From positions 5,411,001 through 5,475,000 of the forward strand of contig NZ_JBGNFV010000001.1 in NCBI RefSeq assembly GCF_041449215.1: a DNA stretch of 64,000 bases, read 5' to 3'. Numbering within the stretch: position 1 is the stretch's first letter; every line of letters begins with the position of its first letter. A program made the position numbers and the translations under genes. Shown here one piece after another: positions 55,641-63,113 of this stretch. This DNA is from Roseivirga sp. BDSF3-8. Its GTDB lineage: Bacteria > Bacteroidota > Bacteroidia > Cytophagales > Cyclobacteriaceae. Below the pieces are notes generated by a model. The model was not told the DNA's origin. It saw only the letters and a list, made by a program, of their open reading frames with translations, and made no database searches.

Positions 55641-55671
55641 GGGCTGGAATTAATGTGCCATCAGAGCTTAT

Positions 55672-55698
55672 AGCTACCTTTAGGGGTAGCTTTTTTTT
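55672..55698 (+). terminator. Rho-independent terminator of the small exported protein gene
   Basis: A 7-bp stem (AGCTACC / GGTAGCT) with a 6-base loop followed by seven further T residues. Confidence 0.85.
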
Positions 55699-55745
55699 CC
55701 TTTACAGCAATGCATAAAATTTAGAAAATTAAGCACAAAGCAAAC

Positions 55746-55963
55746 CAAGCCTCCTCGGAACGACATGCCTATAGGTATTTTAGAACAAAATAAACCATAG
55801 TCTCATCTGGGTGCCGATCATTCGGAGAAGCATTAAATCCCATCGAGATACTATGTCTGTAGGCCAAAGAAAAGCAGCCAGATCAAAGCCCCATCGGGGC
55901 GACATGTTTGTAGAAATTAAAGCACAATGCAAACCAAGTCCCATCGGGACGACATATCAAGGC
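55746..55963 (+). repeat. Cluster of ATCGGGG-type hairpin intergenic repeats (four or five copies)
   Basis: Units begin at about 55746, 55836, 55886 and 55936, with a degraded one between the first two. The best reads AAAGCCCCATCGGGGCGACA then TGTTTGTAGAAATTA. Spacing is near 50 bases, with variable linkers that contain GCA(A/C)A stretches. The same unit occurs on the minus strand at 4.1-4.2 kb. Units differ too much from each other and the spacing is too irregular for a CRISPR array. Confidence 0.65.
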
Positions 55964-55975
55964 CAAAGGGACCTT

Positions 55976-56242
55976 TTACACAATGGGCCAATACCCCTGG
56001 TTCGTCACCACATCCACCTCGTAGCTGGGCTTTTTGTCTCTACCCAGATCGATGGTCTGCAGCGTTTCGCCCGTATCTTTACTCACGATGGCCAGGTAAT
56101 GCTGCTTCTTGTCGGCCACGGTAAGCATAAACAGGAAGTCGGCTGAGTTTGCCGACGCTTTGTAGCGCTTATTGGCCATTTGGAAGGCCTCGCCTGCTAT
56201 GCCGGCCGCGTCTGCCGAAGCCTGGCTAAATCCTTTCGTCAA
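55976..56242 (-). CDS. Small hypothetical protein or 5'-truncated gene, TTG start
   Basis: The frame reads 88 residues from a TTG (TKGFSQASADAAGIAGEAFQ ... SYEVDVVTNQGYWPIV). It has an Ala-rich helix and then a short beta region with KKQHYLAIVSKDTGETL. The frame stays open for about 30 further codons upstream (SEPGQQVGTEL before the TTG) without an ATG, so it may be the tail of a longer, lost gene. There is no recognised domain. It is divergent from the XRE regulator. Confidence 0.45.
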   Translation of the reverse strand: MTKGFSQASADAAGIAGEAFQMANKRYKASANSADFLFMLTVADKKQHYLAIVSKDTGETLQTIDLGRDKKPSYEVDVVTNQGYWPIV

Positions 56243-56339
56243 CTCCGTGCCTACCTGCTGGCCCGGCTCGCTTTTTGCCTGGGAGGTGGCCGCGCCGTGT
56301 GATGGAAGGAGCTGTGCAGGTATTTACTATGAGGATGCG

Positions 56340-56408
56340 TGGCAAATGTTTTGTTGCATTATTTTTTGCAACAAATGTTTTGCAACAAATCTTTGTGGCA
56401 TATTTTTG
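56340..56408 (+). promoter_or_regulatory. Promoter and operator region of the XRE regulator gene
   Basis: TTTG, 18 bases and TATTTTTG (56379-56408) fit the Bacteroidota promoter. Inverted repeats TTTGTTGCA (56350) and TGCAACAAA (56367), a third TGCAACAAA (56381) overlapping the -33 box, and a related TTTGTGGCA (56392) between the boxes look like operator sites. A similar TTTGCCACCAAA follows the -7 box. The XRE gene starts at 56443, so autoregulation is likely (inference). Confidence 0.6.
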
Positions 56409-56442
56409 AAGGAAAATAATATTTGCCACCAAAAAATAACCA

Positions 56443-56958
56443 ATGAAATTGCTACTCTCCATAAGAAAGCAAATGGGCTGGACCCAGACAGACCTGGCTA
56501 CATACCTGGGCGTAAAGCGCGGCCTAGTCTCAATGGCAGAGATAGGCCAACGGGAATTACCCTCCGCTGCCCTGGTGAGGGCTTCGCAACTGAGCCGTTT
56601 ACTGGAAACTGAGACAGAGAAGGTGGATGAAAAAGTAGCCGAACTACTCAATGAACTGGACCACGCAGCAAGTGAAGCCCTGGCGAGGTGGAAGAAAGAA
56701 GCGGCTATAGAGCTGAAGCTTACGCGTGAGCTGCTGGCAGAAACGGAGGCGAACTACAAGGAGGCAGTACACCTGCTGAAGCTCCTCTCCCACCTGCCGG
56801 ACCTGCTGAAGGGCCAAAAGAATCCCGCCGCCTCTGTACTTACAGGTCTCCAGGAGCAAAAGACCCTGAATAAGCTAAAAGTCAACAGTCCGGAAAGGCA
56901 AATGAACCTCAAACTAAAGATTGCCGAACTTGAAGCCAGAATAGATCTGGAGACGTAG
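56443..56958 (+). CDS. XRE-family HTH regulator with coiled-coil tail
   Basis: A 171-residue protein. Residues 1-55 form a Cro/C1-type helix-turn-helix (LLLSIRKQMGWTQTDLATYL then GVKRGLVSMAEIGQRELPSA). The rest is a long helical, Glu/Lys/Leu-rich region (residues 60-171) suited to dimerisation. Repeated operators lie just upstream, so it probably represses itself. It shares its general plan, but not close sequence, with the XRE protein at 57.9-58.7 kb. A nearby target gene could be the small minus-strand gene on the other side of the operator region. Confidence 0.8.
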   Translation: MKLLLSIRKQMGWTQTDLATYLGVKRGLVSMAEIGQRELPSAALVRASQLSRLLETETEKVDEKVAELLNELDHAASEALARWKKEAAIELKLTRELLAETEANYKEAVHLLKLLSHLPDLLKGQKNPAASVLTGLQEQKTLNKLKVNSPERQMNLKLKIAELEARIDLET

Positions 56959-57156
56959 GCTGCACAAACGAACCGCCATCCGATACCAATAGCGTATTGG
57001 TTTTTCTGAATCCTCCTCATTCCAAAGGGTATGCAGCCTCTCGTTATCCGAAAGGCCAGAGCCTTCCATGGGGCATACGGGTGGAGGGGTATCCGTGCGA
57101 AGGTGGCGCTTTCGGGACTGCAAAGCGACGTGTGTTTATGGGTGAGGAATGCCTTA

Positions 57157-57603
57157 TTACTTGTAAACGAGATTGCGGGAGCGGGATTTAAGCGCTTCTA
57201 TTAGCTGATCATGGTTTTGAATGCCTGCCATAACAGGAATAGACTTATACCAGTCTGTATATTCTATAACGTAACCATGGCCCTTCATTTTTATCCTTCT
57301 GATATCACTATAGGGTATCTCATGTTTTACGGCATCATATTCCTTCACCAGTAAGGCCTCTTCTTCCAGCACATAGCTGGTATTATAGGTAACACGGTTA
57401 CTTTTATTTGAAAATTTATACATAAAAATAGCCAGGAAAATGAATATAGCCGCAATAACATACAATGCTACTCCCAGCTCATCTCTCTTGGCGTACAGCA
57501 TGGCACTACTTAATATACCGGCAATCAGCATATTGAATATAATAAGCTTCTTTATTTTGCTTAAGGCTGAGCGTTTTTGCTCCTCAGTATAAGAAAACTC
57601 CAT
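57157..57603 (-). CDS. Membrane protein with PH-like domain
   Basis: A 148-residue protein with two membrane segments (LIIFNMLIAGILSSAMLYA and LGVALYVIAAIFIFLAIFMY) followed by a cytoplasmic beta-rich domain (NRVTYNTSYVLEEEALLVKE, HEIPYSDIRRIKMKG, YVIEYTDW) and a final helix (NHDQLIEALKSRS). This layout fits bacterial PH-like (YcxB/bPH) proteins, but the match is by pattern only. It stands alone, with no terminator evident. Confidence 0.6.
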   Translation of the reverse strand: MEFSYTEEQKRSALSKIKKLIIFNMLIAGILSSAMLYAKRDELGVALYVIAAIFIFLAIFMYKFSNKSNRVTYNTSYVLEEEALLVKEYDAVKHEIPYSDIRRIKMKGHGYVIEYTDWYKSIPVMAGIQNHDQLIEALKSRSRNLVYK

Positions 57604-57725
57604 AGGGATTTTTTTAGGTCCTCTCTAAAGTAATGCATTTACCCATATAATTGCAACCCCGGAAGCCTGACCCTCCATTGGATTACCCCACCTCCACTAC
57701 CCTTCCCTTTGCGGGGTTCGTATGC

Positions 57726-57785
57726 TCAGATGGCCGGTATTTCAGGTTTCAGATACAGGGAAAGCCGCCTGTTACCTGTGACCTT
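57726..57785 (+). pseudogene. Fragment of a DUF6438-type lipoprotein gene 3' end
   Basis: The translated stretch SDGRYFRFQIQGKPPVTCDL matches SDGQYFRIQVQGKQPITYDL near the end of the lipoprotein gene at 58.8-59.9 kb at 14 of 20 positions, in the same orientation. The sequence on both sides does not continue the match. It is a piece of a paralogue left behind by duplication or recombination. The open frame around it is not a gene in itself. Confidence 0.6.
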
Positions 57786-57873
57786 TTGGCGACCGCCTGC
57801 TACGGGTACACCTGCCCGGCTCCCACACAATCGTGCAGCACCGCAAAATAAAGAAACTCCCCTGGTCCCTTGG

Positions 57874-58683
57874 TTACACCTGCTGTGAGACCTGTCGACG
57901 GGTGAAGCTATTTGCCCCAAGGGCCACTACCCTGCCCTTGCCGGTGGCTTGTGGCTGCTTTCTGCGTGTGAGGGTGTTCTCTATCTGCGAAAGGTGGGTT
58001 CTGAGCAGATCTACCTTCAGCCCCATCTCCTCTATTTTCATTTGTTCGCGGGCCAGCGCTGTGGCGTTGGGGATGTTAGTGCCGTAGTAGCGCTGCGTTT
58101 TTAGCCGCGAGGCCGCCCGGTCAAGGGCTGTTTTGGTCTGGTCCTGCAGGGTCGCCGGTGCATGGGTGCGCTCCAGGTGGGCATGAATGGCCGCAGCGCT
58201 TTGGTATTGCTGCTCCAGGTGCTCCATGTTCAGGCGGTGCAGCTTGTGCTTCAAGGTCTTCTGGCTTAGGAAATGGGCCGCCTGCATGGCCTTACGCTCC
58301 AGCTCATAGGCATGGGTAAAGAACCTGGCCCTGAGGTACTCCAGGTCGCTCGTCTCCATCTTTCGGTAGCGGGGATTCAGCCTGATCACTTTCGCCTCGC
58401 TGGCAGGCGCAGGCTTCCGAGGCTCTGGTGAAGGAACGGGTTTGCCCATCGCCAGGCAGGCCAGGTGCTCCGCCGGCTGCCCCATCAGGCGTTCCAGCTT
58501 CCTTATGGTACTCACCCGCGGGCGGTGCGTGCCGCTCTCTATCTTACTGATACTGCTTTGGTTAATACCGAGCTTCGCAGCCATCCTACGCTGACTCATC
58601 CCCCATTGCCTCCGGGCATATACAAATAGTCTGGCTTCCGCCGTCACTGCTTCCATGTTTTCATCATTTAAGTTCGCTATCAA
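57874..58683 (-). CDS. XRE-family HTH regulator with long helical tail
   Basis: A 269-residue protein. A Cro/C1-type HTH lies at about residues 20-75 (RRQWGMSQRRMAAKLGINQS then SISKIESGTHRPR). A proline-rich linker (VPSPEPRKPAPASEAK) leads to a helical region of about 150 residues rich in Ala, Gln, Leu and Arg (LERKAMQAAHFLSQKTLKHK), with coiled-coil character. It is divergent from the lipoprotein gene at 58.8 kb across repeated ATGCGTTTT boxes that probably are its operators (inference). Confidence 0.8.
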   Translation of the reverse strand: MIANLNDENMEAVTAEARLFVYARRQWGMSQRRMAAKLGINQSSISKIESGTHRPRVSTIRKLERLMGQPAEHLACLAMGKPVPSPEPRKPAPASEAKVIRLNPRYRKMETSDLEYLRARFFTHAYELERKAMQAAHFLSQKTLKHKLHRLNMEHLEQQYQSAAAIHAHLERTHAPATLQDQTKTALDRAASRLKTQRYYGTNIPNATALAREQMKIEEMGLKVDLLRTHLSQIENTLTRRKQPQATGKGRVVALGANSFTRRQVSQQV

Positions 58684-58686
58684 TAT

Positions 58687-58739
58687 AACGCAAAAAGCGA
58701 TGCGTTTTGTATTTTTTGTGATGAGGGGATGCGTTTTTG
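58687..58739. promoter_or_regulatory. Operator-like repeats between divergent XRE and lipoprotein genes
   Basis: ACGCA and TGCGT form an inverted repeat (58688-58704), and GATGCGTTTT occurs twice in direct orientation (58698 and 58728), 30 bases apart. A TATTTTTTG stretch between them could be a promoter element. Position and symmetry suggest binding sites of the XRE protein. Confidence 0.45.
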
Positions 58740-58803
58740 ATAGAAGAATAAATTGAACCCTAAAGACTGTTCGTGTAAATTCGGTCTCAGATCAGATACA
58801 TGT

Positions 58804-59910
58804 ATGAAAGTAATACCACTGGCTCTCTTAATTATATCACTATTGATAAGCTGTTCGGGAAACAAGAAGCCTGAAAAAGTCAGCATTGTAGGAACCTGGA
58901 GTGTGGTTGAGTACCCGGGAGAGAGTTTCTACATTCCCATGGAATATAGCGGCCCATTTGGCCTGACTATTTCGGAAGATTCCATCGAGTTCCTGAGCGG
59001 ATTTACCAATTCAAAAAAGAACCCAACTACCGGGAAGCATCAATTTTACTATTTAAACAATGTATTTCCTTATAAAATAGAAGCTGATAGCATTCTAATA
59101 GCGGATTCGCTGGCAGGCCCATGGCGAATAGAGAAACTACATTCGGACACCTTGATACTTACTGATAAAAATGCTAACCTAATCAAGCTGCAAAGGATAC
59201 AATTCAAGCAACACGAAAACTTTGGGTACGATCAGATCATCTTTTCCCGGTCGGGATGTTTCGGGCCTTGTCCGAACTATGATATATCAATTAAAAGTAC
59301 CAATGAAGTTCTTTATCGAGGCAGCAATTTCGTATCTAAGATAGGAATATATAAAGCCAACTTAGACCATAAACAGACCCGGACCATATTTTCTAAATTC
59401 AACCGTGTAGACATCACGCAGCTTTCCGGTGACTATGTTGCCGACCACACAGATGATGAGGCCGTCTCTACAACATTCCTTAAAAATGGTGAGATCGTGA
59501 AGACCATCAGTGACTATGGAAGAGTGGGACCAAAGGAATTAGTATGGACATACGTATCTATGGAGTACCTGCTTGACTCCCTGATAGCAGAAAGAACAAT
59601 TGAAAGTTGGTTTCCAACCATTACCTTCTACTCCTTCAGCAATGATTCGGTAAAGTTACAGCTTGAGCAATCTGAAAGCTTTTTATTATGGGGTGAACTC
59701 AGGCAATCGACCATCACAGATACAGACTTCCCTTCAGACTATGAAGTTAATTTTGGGCAGTCGACTAAGGTAAAAGATGATATGATCCAACAAATAGAAT
59801 CAGACGGGCAATACTTCAGAATCCAAGTGCAAGGCAAACAGCCAATCACCTATGATCTGGGGTATAATTTTGTGAAGAGGCATTTTGATAGGTCTGATTT
59901 TGAGGAATAA
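58804..59910 (+). CDS. Lipoprotein with DUF6438-like domain
   Basis: A 368-residue lipoprotein; the signal ends in LLIISLLISC. An N-terminal lipocalin-like part (VGTWSVVEYPGESFYIPMEY) is followed by SRSGCFGPCPNYDISI, the signature of DUF6438 (GCFGxCPxYxxxI), and a third beta region (SWFPTITFYSFSNDSVKLQL). I start at the Met before KVIPLALL; an upstream Met gives no signal peptide. A degraded copy of its 3' end lies about 2 kb upstream. The stop codon is almost directly followed by a truncated toxin frame, marking a recombination border. Function unknown. Confidence 0.72.
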   Translation: MKVIPLALLIISLLISCSGNKKPEKVSIVGTWSVVEYPGESFYIPMEYSGPFGLTISEDSIEFLSGFTNSKKNPTTGKHQFYYLNNVFPYKIEADSILIADSLAGPWRIEKLHSDTLILTDKNANLIKLQRIQFKQHENFGYDQIIFSRSGCFGPCPNYDISIKSTNEVLYRGSNFVSKIGIYKANLDHKQTRTIFSKFNRVDITQLSGDYVADHTDDEAVSTTFLKNGEIVKTISDYGRVGPKELVWTYVSMEYLLDSLIAERTIESWFPTITFYSFSNDSVKLQLEQSESFLLWGELRQSTITDTDFPSDYEVNFGQSTKVKDDMIQQIESDGQYFRIQVQGKQPITYDLGYNFVKRHFDRSDFEE

Positions 59911-60293
59911 AAGTATTTTTTCATGAACTTATTCATGCTGAGTTATTTAGAAAAGTTAAATCTGTAGGTGGGCAGGTTAGTATGGATGATTTTCCCGGCA
60001 TATACGATTATTATCGTCGACATGTGAAAAACTGGCAACATCAGCAGATGGCTCAACATTATACCAGTGTGATAGCCGATTATCTACAGGTCTTCGATGA
60101 AAACATGCATAGTAGAGAAACTTATGAGGCTTTGGCGTGGACTGGATTATTCAAAATTCATGATCGGAATACTGAAGACCCAAATGACTTTATTTATAGT
60201 GAAGCGTGGAAGTCCTTGACTGAAGCACAACAACAAAGTATTTTAAAAGAAATTGAAAATTATCGTAGTTCGGCACCTTCAAACTGTAAATAA
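59904..60293 (+). pseudogene. 5'-truncated polymorphic-toxin metallopeptidase (SprT-like zincin)
   Basis: The frame reads FFHELIHAELFRKVKSVGG, then DDFPGIYDYYRRHVKNWQHQ, QMAQHY and YEALAWTGL. The HExxH at the start and the PG-IYDYY ... MAQHY ... YEALAW pattern are, to my knowledge, those of a metallopeptidase domain at the C-terminus of Bacteroidota RHS- or PKD-type toxins. The frame is open only from 59904, and the first ATG (59982) comes after HExxH. A product from that ATG would lack the catalytic site. No N-terminal delivery part is present, and the upstream lipoprotein gene ends at 59910. It is therefore an orphan toxin end, probably inactive. Confidence 0.65.
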
Positions 60294-60694
60294 TGGTAAA
60301 AACCGTAATAATCTACCTCTTCTTTTTATTAGACACGCAGATTACGCCTGTTTATGCCATTAGTGCCGAAAGTGAATCCCTTACGCAAAAACGCGTCAAT
60401 GACCACATGGTAAACTTATATTATAGCCATGAGGGCAGAGAAGAAATTTTTGAAATTTTAGAGGATTACGGTCAAATCCCCTCAAAAAACCTGGATACGC
60501 TTGAGCTCATATCTGTTGAAAGACTGCGGAAAATAGAAATAGATACGCACAAACAGGCAATAGAAAAAGCGGCTGACACAGGCTCTCTTCTAATACCTTC
60601 AAGAGAGAAGATGTTCCCGGTATTATATTTAGTAGAAAACAGAAATGATAAATGTCATCTGTACCGGGTAAAATGGTATGAGACAATTGATTGA
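60293..60694 (+). CDS. Small exported protein, candidate immunity or cargo gene
   Basis: A 133-residue protein with a signal peptide (MVKTVIIYLFFLLDTQITPVYA), followed by a mainly helical domain (RVNDHMVNLYYSHEGREEIF, EILEDYGQIPSKNLDTLELI). Its start overlaps the stop of the toxin-like frame by one base (TAATG). Toxin genes of this kind are usually followed at once by an immunity gene, so it may have that role (inference from position only). The export signal would place it in the periplasm, which is not typical of all such immunity proteins. No known domain. Confidence 0.6.
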   Translation: MVKTVIIYLFFLLDTQITPVYAISAESESLTQKRVNDHMVNLYYSHEGREEIFEILEDYGQIPSKNLDTLELISVERLRKIEIDTHKQAIEKAADTGSLLIPSREKMFPVLYLVENRNDKCHLYRVKWYETID

Positions 60695-60761
60695 CCGGAT
60701 TGGAAAAGCATATCAAGCAAGGAAAAATTCTCGTTGCTTTATCTCCTAATACATTAGCCTA

Positions 60762-61172
60762 ATGAAATTTGTCATTAAAGTCCTTATTATCGCTTTGTCC
60801 CTTTTGATATCTCAGGGCTTGTACATATTCACTTTTATGATGGTCAATACCAGTGCTGAAAGAATAGAAAGTCAAGGGGGTGTTTTAGCAGCAATAGGTT
60901 CGGCATTATTGATTTTAGTAATGTATGCAGGCCTTTTCCACCTTCTTTTCGCCATGCTATATGTATGGCTCAGAAAAGAAAGCGTCCTCTATAATCTTTT
61001 ACTGGCAACGGTCCTTTCTATAGTAGCCTACTTCCTGGTAAGGGTACCTGACATAATGAGCGGAGATTTTATAAGCAAAATGGACCTATATACCATCAGC
61101 TTAATTATTCCTACGGTTATTGCTTTTTTGGTTGGCGGTAGGCTGGCAAATTTAGCGGTTGATAAGCGGTAG
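60762..61172 (+). CDS. Four-helix membrane protein of unknown function
   Basis: A 136-residue protein with four membrane segments (VLIIALSLLISQGLYIFTFM, VLAAIGSALLILVMYAGLF, LLLATVLSIVAYFLV, LYTISLIIPTVIAFLVGG). No family is recognised. It follows the small exported protein by about 67 bases in the same orientation and may belong to the same transcript. AT-rich, like its neighbours. Confidence 0.6.
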   Translation: MKFVIKVLIIALSLLISQGLYIFTFMMVNTSAERIESQGGVLAAIGSALLILVMYAGLFHLLFAMLYVWLRKESVLYNLLLATVLSIVAYFLVRVPDIMSGDFISKMDLYTISLIIPTVIAFLVGGRLANLAVDKR

Positions 61173-61659
61173 TCGTATTTTACGGTTGAATCTTCAGATT
61201 AGCGCTATAAATGTCTTCCTCAGCTTACTTTCGCGCCAAAGCACCTAACATGCCTCATCATCCGGATTGCTGAGGCTGTGCAGGTAGGTGAGGTAAGGTT
61301 GATAGTCAGCCGGGGTCCGTGGTAGGGATCTGCTGGCTGTCCTCAACCCCTACCGTCATTAACTGCTTCCTGAGAAACATACAGCTATCTAATACCACTA
61401 CCGTGTCCACATCCGCAGGGCGCCGCCTATCCAACTTTATCTCCCGTGCCACACCCGCAATCTGTCCTCGGTTTCCTGGCTGTGGTGCGTGATATCGTAC
61501 TGAAGCTGAGCAGGTGGTTCGGCCTATTCTGGCTTTTGGCAGGAGAAGAGAAGTAGGAATAAGAAAAGGTAGAGGGGTGGTTACAAAATAAATATTTCGA
61601 AATTCTAAACTTTTTCCAGTAAAATCCGCAATTTTATACAGAAAATAAAAACATAAATA
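61173..61659. other. Intergenic region with a possible degraded gene
   Basis: About 490 bases. The right 100 are AT-rich and probably carry the promoter of the HTH-methyltransferase-helicase operon. The left part is GC-rich and contains one minus-strand open stretch listed separately. No terminator or RNA gene was found. Confidence 0.4.
61306..61452 (-). pseudogene. Possible short gene remnant
   Basis: From a GTG the minus strand reads VAREIKLDRRRPADVDTVVV, then LDSCMFLRKQLMTVGVED, and ends at TGA 48 codons on; upstream the frame stays open for some 25 more codons (YHAPQPGNRGQIAG). The sequence looks protein-like, but I recognise no family and see no convincing start. It may be a remnant of a regulator or an antisense artefact in GC-rich DNA. 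Confidence 0.25.
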
Positions 61660-61878
61660 GTGACTGAATTAGGGCAATATCTCACGAAGAAATCAGTAAA
61701 TAAGGCTTTGGTTTCGAGAAGGACGGGTATTAGCGAATCCAGATTAAGCCAATTGAGTTCAAACGAATCAACCCAGCTCCGAGTGAAAGAACTTTACCTA
61801 ATTGCATTGGCAATTGATGTAAGCCCCTGTGAAATATTAATGGAAGTTTGTATTGATATTAAATTAGAGAGTAAATGA
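61660..61878 (+). CDS. XRE/Cro-type regulator, probable controller of the methyltransferase operon
   Basis: A 72-residue helix-turn-helix protein from a GTG start: MTELGQYLTKKSVNKALVSR, then RTGISESRLSQLSSNESTQL, fits a Cro/C1 fold with the recognition helix in the second part. Its last codons overlap the start of the methyltransferase by four bases (ATGA). Small regulators in this position are often the C proteins of restriction-modification systems, delaying or balancing expression. Strongly AT-rich, as is the rest of the operon. Confidence 0.8.
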   Translation: MTELGQYLTKKSVNKALVSRRTGISESRLSQLSSNESTQLRVKELYLIALAIDVSPCEILMEVCIDIKLESK

Positions 61879-63113
61879 ATTTAGATTTTAAGAACTCTCA
61901 TACTACATACTCAACACATGGGTTTCATACCTATCCTGCTAAAATGATTCCACAGGTTGCCAAAGCACTTTTAGATGAATATGGACAAGGCATAAAATCA
62001 TTGTACGACCCATATTGTGGCTCTGGGACATCTTTAGTAGAAGCTAAATTACATAGTATTAATGGAATAGGCTCTGACCTTAATCCGCTGGCGAGGCTTA
62101 TTGCAAAAGTTAAAACTACTCCCATTGAATTACAAACTCTAGATTTACACTTAAAAGAATTTTACAACTACCTATTTCAATTCAGATTTGGCTTCGAAAA
62201 AAATGAAAGTTCAATTATAACCCCTACGTTTAAAAATATAGATTTTTGGTTTTCTAGAACAGTAAAAAAAGATTTATCAATTATAACCAATTTCATATAC
62301 AACATAGAAAACATATACATAAAAGAATTTTTTCAGGTTGCATTAAGTCAAACTATCCGTGAATGCTCCTGGACGCGGAAGAATGAGTTTAAACTCTATA
62401 AGATGAGTGCCGATCGAATTAAAATTTTTAAGCCTGATACATTTTCAACTTTTGAAAAAATCTTGGGAAAGAATAGAAACGGTCTTAAAAGCTTTATGGA
62501 TGAGACTAACAATGAAGTCGATATTTCGATCAATAGTTTAAACAGTTCAAAATATATTTCAAGAAAAATAATCGCTGATAATAGTGTCGATATGGTATTG
62601 ACGTCTCCTCCCTATGGCGACTCTTCCACAACAGTTGCATATGGGCAATTTTCCGCATTGGCAAATCAATGGTTGGGTTTTATGGAAAGAGGGCGCGTAT
62701 TAGATGGTGAGCTGATGGGAGGTAAGAAAGCAGCAAGAATACAGAAGTTCAATTCATCATTACTAAATGATCAAATTAGAGAAATTGAAAGAACTGATAG
62801 ATCCAGAGCTCTCGACGTGGCATCCTTCTATCGGGATTATTATTCATCAATAAGAAATATATCTGCTAAAATTCGATCCGGAGGGTATGCATGTTATGTT
62901 GTAAGTAATCGCACTGTACGTGGTGTGCAATTAGCTACTGGGGAGATCACCAAAGACTTTTTTGAAACTTTTGGATTTGGTCATGTAGAAACATTCAGTA
63001 GAAATATTTCTAACAAGAGAATGCCAAAGAAAAACAGTTCTTCTGGAATTAAAGGAGTAAAAACACCACTTATGAATAAAGAGCTAATTGTAGTAATGCA
63101 AAAGAAAAAGTAA
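61875..63113 (+). CDS. DNA methyltransferase with TSPPYG motif (amino-MTase)
   Basis: A 412-residue DNA methyltransferase. Motif X-like FHTYPAKMIP and the S-adenosyl-methionine loop DPYCGSG (residues 45-51) come first, and the catalytic motif IV TSPPYGD (residues 243-249) comes later, so the order is X-I-IV. The central 130 residues probably recognise the target. The SPPY version favours N4-cytosine methylation but N6-adenine is possible. It sits between an HTH gene (four-base overlap) and a UvrD-like helicase gene (one-base overlap, TAATG), indicating an operon. Low GC suggests horizontal transfer. Confidence 0.87.
   Translation: MNLDFKNSHTTYSTHGFHTYPAKMIPQVAKALLDEYGQGIKSLYDPYCGSGTSLVEAKLHSINGIGSDLNPLARLIAKVKTTPIELQTLDLHLKEFYNYLFQFRFGFEKNESSIITPTFKNIDFWFSRTVKKDLSIITNFIYNIENIYIKEFFQVALSQTIRECSWTRKNEFKLYKMSADRIKIFKPDTFSTFEKILGKNRNGLKSFMDETNNEVDISINSLNSSKYISRKIIADNSVDMVLTSPPYGDSSTTVAYGQFSALANQWLGFMERGRVLDGELMGGKKAARIQKFNSSLLNDQIREIERTDRSRALDVASFYRDYYSSIRNISAKIRSGGYACYVVSNRTVRGVQLATGEITKDFFETFGFGHVETFSRNISNKRMPKKNSSSGIKGVKTPLMNKELIVVMQKKK

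Noticed and set aside
55746-55963. Possible CRISPR array
   Set aside because: Repeats are degenerate, linkers are short and irregular, the same repeat occurs elsewhere in reverse, and no cas gene is present.
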